DNA of 6,475 bases from Planctomycetota bacterium. Lineage in GTDB: Bacteria > Planctomycetota > Brocadiia > JAJRTI01. The notes below the pieces were generated by a model. The model was given only the letters and a program-made list of their open reading frames with translations. It was not told the origin of the DNA and searched no databases. Below, in pieces: positions 5,535 through 6,475 of the stretch. The position numbers were made by a program, and so were the translations under genes. The stretch is from assembly GCA_024278415.1 (NCBI GenBank), contig JAJRTI010000512.1:1-6475 (forward strand), read 5' to 3'. How positions within the stretch are numbered: the stretch's first letter is position 1; every line of letters begins with the position of its first letter.

Positions 5535-5740
5535 TCCGAGGCGCTTGCAGTCGCCCAAGCCGCCGTGCGGGTTTAGCGGTCACGGCAGCCGCATTCGCCA
5601 GAATGCGGACGTCCTGCGAATGGCGTGATGCGTGCAGCCGCCAAGAGTCGGGCAATCGCCTTGGCCTGTGCCGAAAGAACGTTCCACCATTCCAGCCTGT
5701 CGCTGGGCTCCCTCGCCTCGTATCAACTGGAGACTCCCCC
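5535..5740 (+). promoter_or_regulatory. structured 5' leader of the lipoprotein gene, possible cis-acting RNA
   Basis: No gene is recognisable here, but inverted repeats are dense. They are: 5540-5547 with 5556-5564 (GGCGCTTG, one bulged C on the 3' side); 5562-5567 with 5581-5586 (GCCGTG/CACGGC); 5589-5596 with 5601-5608 (perfect 8 bp, loop GCCA); 5592-5598 with 5616-5622 (CATTCGC/GCGAATG); 5640-5645 with 5660-5665 (GCCAAG/CTTGGC); and 5692-5696 with 5702-5706 (CCAGC/GCTGG). The first and second share 5562-5564, and the third and fourth share 5592-5596, so each pair is mutually exclusive, as in attenuators and riboswitches. No U run follows any stem, and I recognise no known riboswitch core. 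High GC makes some stems expected by chance. Confidence 0.35.
5729..5732 (+). promoter_or_regulatory. RBS of the lipoprotein gene
   Basis: GGAG lies 8 nt before ATG 5741. It fixes that start, which is also where the signal peptide begins. None of the leader stems listed above covers it. Confidence 0.65.
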
Positions 5741-6475
5741 ATGCACCGCGCGCACTTTGCTATCATGCTGCTGGCGCTCGCGTCCTGCGCGCCCGCGGCT
5801 GAACAGAAAGGAGCCACCGTGGACAAGGACGGCAAGGTCATCCTGTTCGAGGATTTCTCCAAGGGCATGGGCAACTGGTGGGTCGAGGGCGGCGAGCGCG
5901 TGTGGGTCGAAAACGGCCGCCTGCGCGTTCAGGCCGATCCGCCCAAGAAGGGGCCGGGCAACGTCGCCACAGTCTGGTGCAAGACGCCCCATCCGGCCAA
6001 CGTGAAGGTCGAGTTCGACGCGCACGTGATCGCGTCGTCCATCGGCGTGAACAACATCAACTTCTTCCTCTGCTATTCCGATCCCTCCGGCAGGCCGCTC
6101 TTCGAAACGCGGCACAGCCGCGCGGACGGAGCGTACAAGCTCTACCACAACCTCAACGGCCACATCTTCACGTTCCTCAAACCTCCCAATGGCGCGGGCG
6201 GCAAGAATGCAGACGGGTCGGCCAAGGCGCGCATCCGCATGCGCCGCTGCCCCGGCTTTCGCCTCATGGCCGAAACGTTCGCCTACCATTGCGAGAAGGG
6301 CCGCACGTACCACGTGACCATCACCAAGCGCGGCGGCGAGATCACGTACGCCGTCGACGGCAAGGTCTACCTGAAGGAAACGGATCCCCACCCGCTGCCC
6401 GGCGGCCTCCTTGGCCTCAGAACCTTCCGCACGGATTTGTGGTGGGACAACATCAAGGTCGTGGCATTGGCAGAG
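5741..6475 (+). CDS. DUF1961-like lipoprotein with jelly-roll domain, cut by the window end
   Basis: Predicted envelope lipoprotein, probably carbohydrate-associated. The frame is open for 245 codons to the right edge with no stop. MHRAHFAIMLLALASC is a short lipoprotein signal: R3, a hydrophobic core, and lipobox L13-A14-S15-C16 with C16 as the lipidated residue. The mature part starts with a beta-rich concanavalin A-like pattern: ILFEDFSKGMGNWWVEGGE (34-52), VWVENGRLRV (54-63) and VKVEFDAHV (88-96). It continues with KLYHNLNGHIFTFL (133-146), IRMRRCPGFRLMAE (165-178) and YHVTITKRGGEITYAVDG (190-207). The closing motif GGLLGLRTFRTDLWWDNIKV (221-240) is where such domains normally end, so only a few codons should lie beyond the edge. 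The DUF1961 name rests on the YH..NG, R-x-x-PGF and LWWDNI elements, from memory. No catalytic residues can be assigned, so it may bind rather than cleave. It has its own promoter candidate and RBS. Confidence 0.82.
   Translation, partial: MHRAHFAIMLLALASCAPAAEQKGATVDKDGKVILFEDFSKGMGNWWVEGGERVWVENGRLRVQADPPKKGPGNVATVWCKTPHPANVKVEFDAHVIASSIGVNNINFFLCYSDPSGRPLFETRHSRADGAYKLYHNLNGHIFTFLKPPNGAGGKNADGSAKARIRMRRCPGFRLMAETFAYHCEKGRTYHVTITKRGGEITYAVDGKVYLKETDPHPLPGGLLGLRTFRTDLWWDNIKVVALAE

Noticed and set aside
4347..5558. Upstream extension of the CgeB-like frame to a 748-residue protein
   Set aside because: Homology begins at MRILFSGYHN (ATG 4346). The extension is low-complexity, crosses the intergenic region and lies antisense to the two plus-strand genes.
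5661..5690. Second promoter closer to the lipoprotein gene (TTGGCC at 5661)
   Set aside because: No acceptable -10 hexamer at 16-18 bp spacing; the TTGACA/TAGACT pair at 5500-5528 is far better.
4540..5874. 444-codon minus-strand frame over the DUF6941, DUF2809 and leader regions
   Set aside because: Arginine- and proline-rich shadow with no recognisable domain; the opposite strand carries family-level matches.

Overview
The window is about two-thirds GC, with coding positions strongly biased to G/C-ending codons, GTG starts and several short overlaps. It looks like a chromosomal segment of an environmental bacterium. Three families (a DUF6941-like protein, a DUF2809 membrane protein, and a DUF1961-like lipoprotein) together with a bd-superfamily-like cytochrome c module suggest a Planctomycetota/PVC-type or Hydrogenedentota-like lineage. 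That is an inference from gene content only; there is no marker gene here. No tRNA, rRNA, CRISPR array, transposase or phage gene was seen.

Layout. (1) 1-165: no recognisable gene, weak promoter-like motifs only. (2) 166/199-2092, plus strand: a two-gene electron-transfer module. The first gene encodes four membrane helices and a C-terminal c-type cytochrome domain. The second encodes a nine-helix membrane protein. Both look damaged. The first matches the middle of a longer family and appears to lack its N-terminal half. The second has a good RBS and start at 972 but loses frame in a run of seven C at 1012-1018. (3) 2093-2175: short convergent spacer with two GC-rich hairpins. (4) 2176-4346, minus strand: two overlapping glycosyltransferase genes, a CgeB-like one (translated first) and a GT4 one, joined by a GTGA overlap. 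(5) 4347-4644: divergent control region with promoter candidates on both strands, a perfect odd palindrome and a G8 run. (6) 4645-5525, plus strand: a DUF6941-like soluble protein and a DUF2809 membrane protein, also joined by a GTGA overlap. (7) 5526-5740: a leader rich in inverted repeats, preceded by the best promoter in the window (TTGACA, 17 bp, TAGACT), which lies across the end of the DUF2809 gene. (8) 5741 to the right edge: a lipoprotein with a DUF1961-like jelly-roll domain, cut by the window end close to its natural C-terminus.

How the genes work together. The first two probably formed one membrane complex passing electrons between quinones and a periplasmic c-heme, distantly related to cytochrome bd oxidases. 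The glycosyltransferases act on a surface or exported glycan. The lipoprotein is probably a carbohydrate-associated envelope protein. The most interesting points are the likely decay (or misassembly) of the cytochrome module, the bd-type signature next to a c-heme, and the roughly 200-nt structured leader before the lipoprotein gene.
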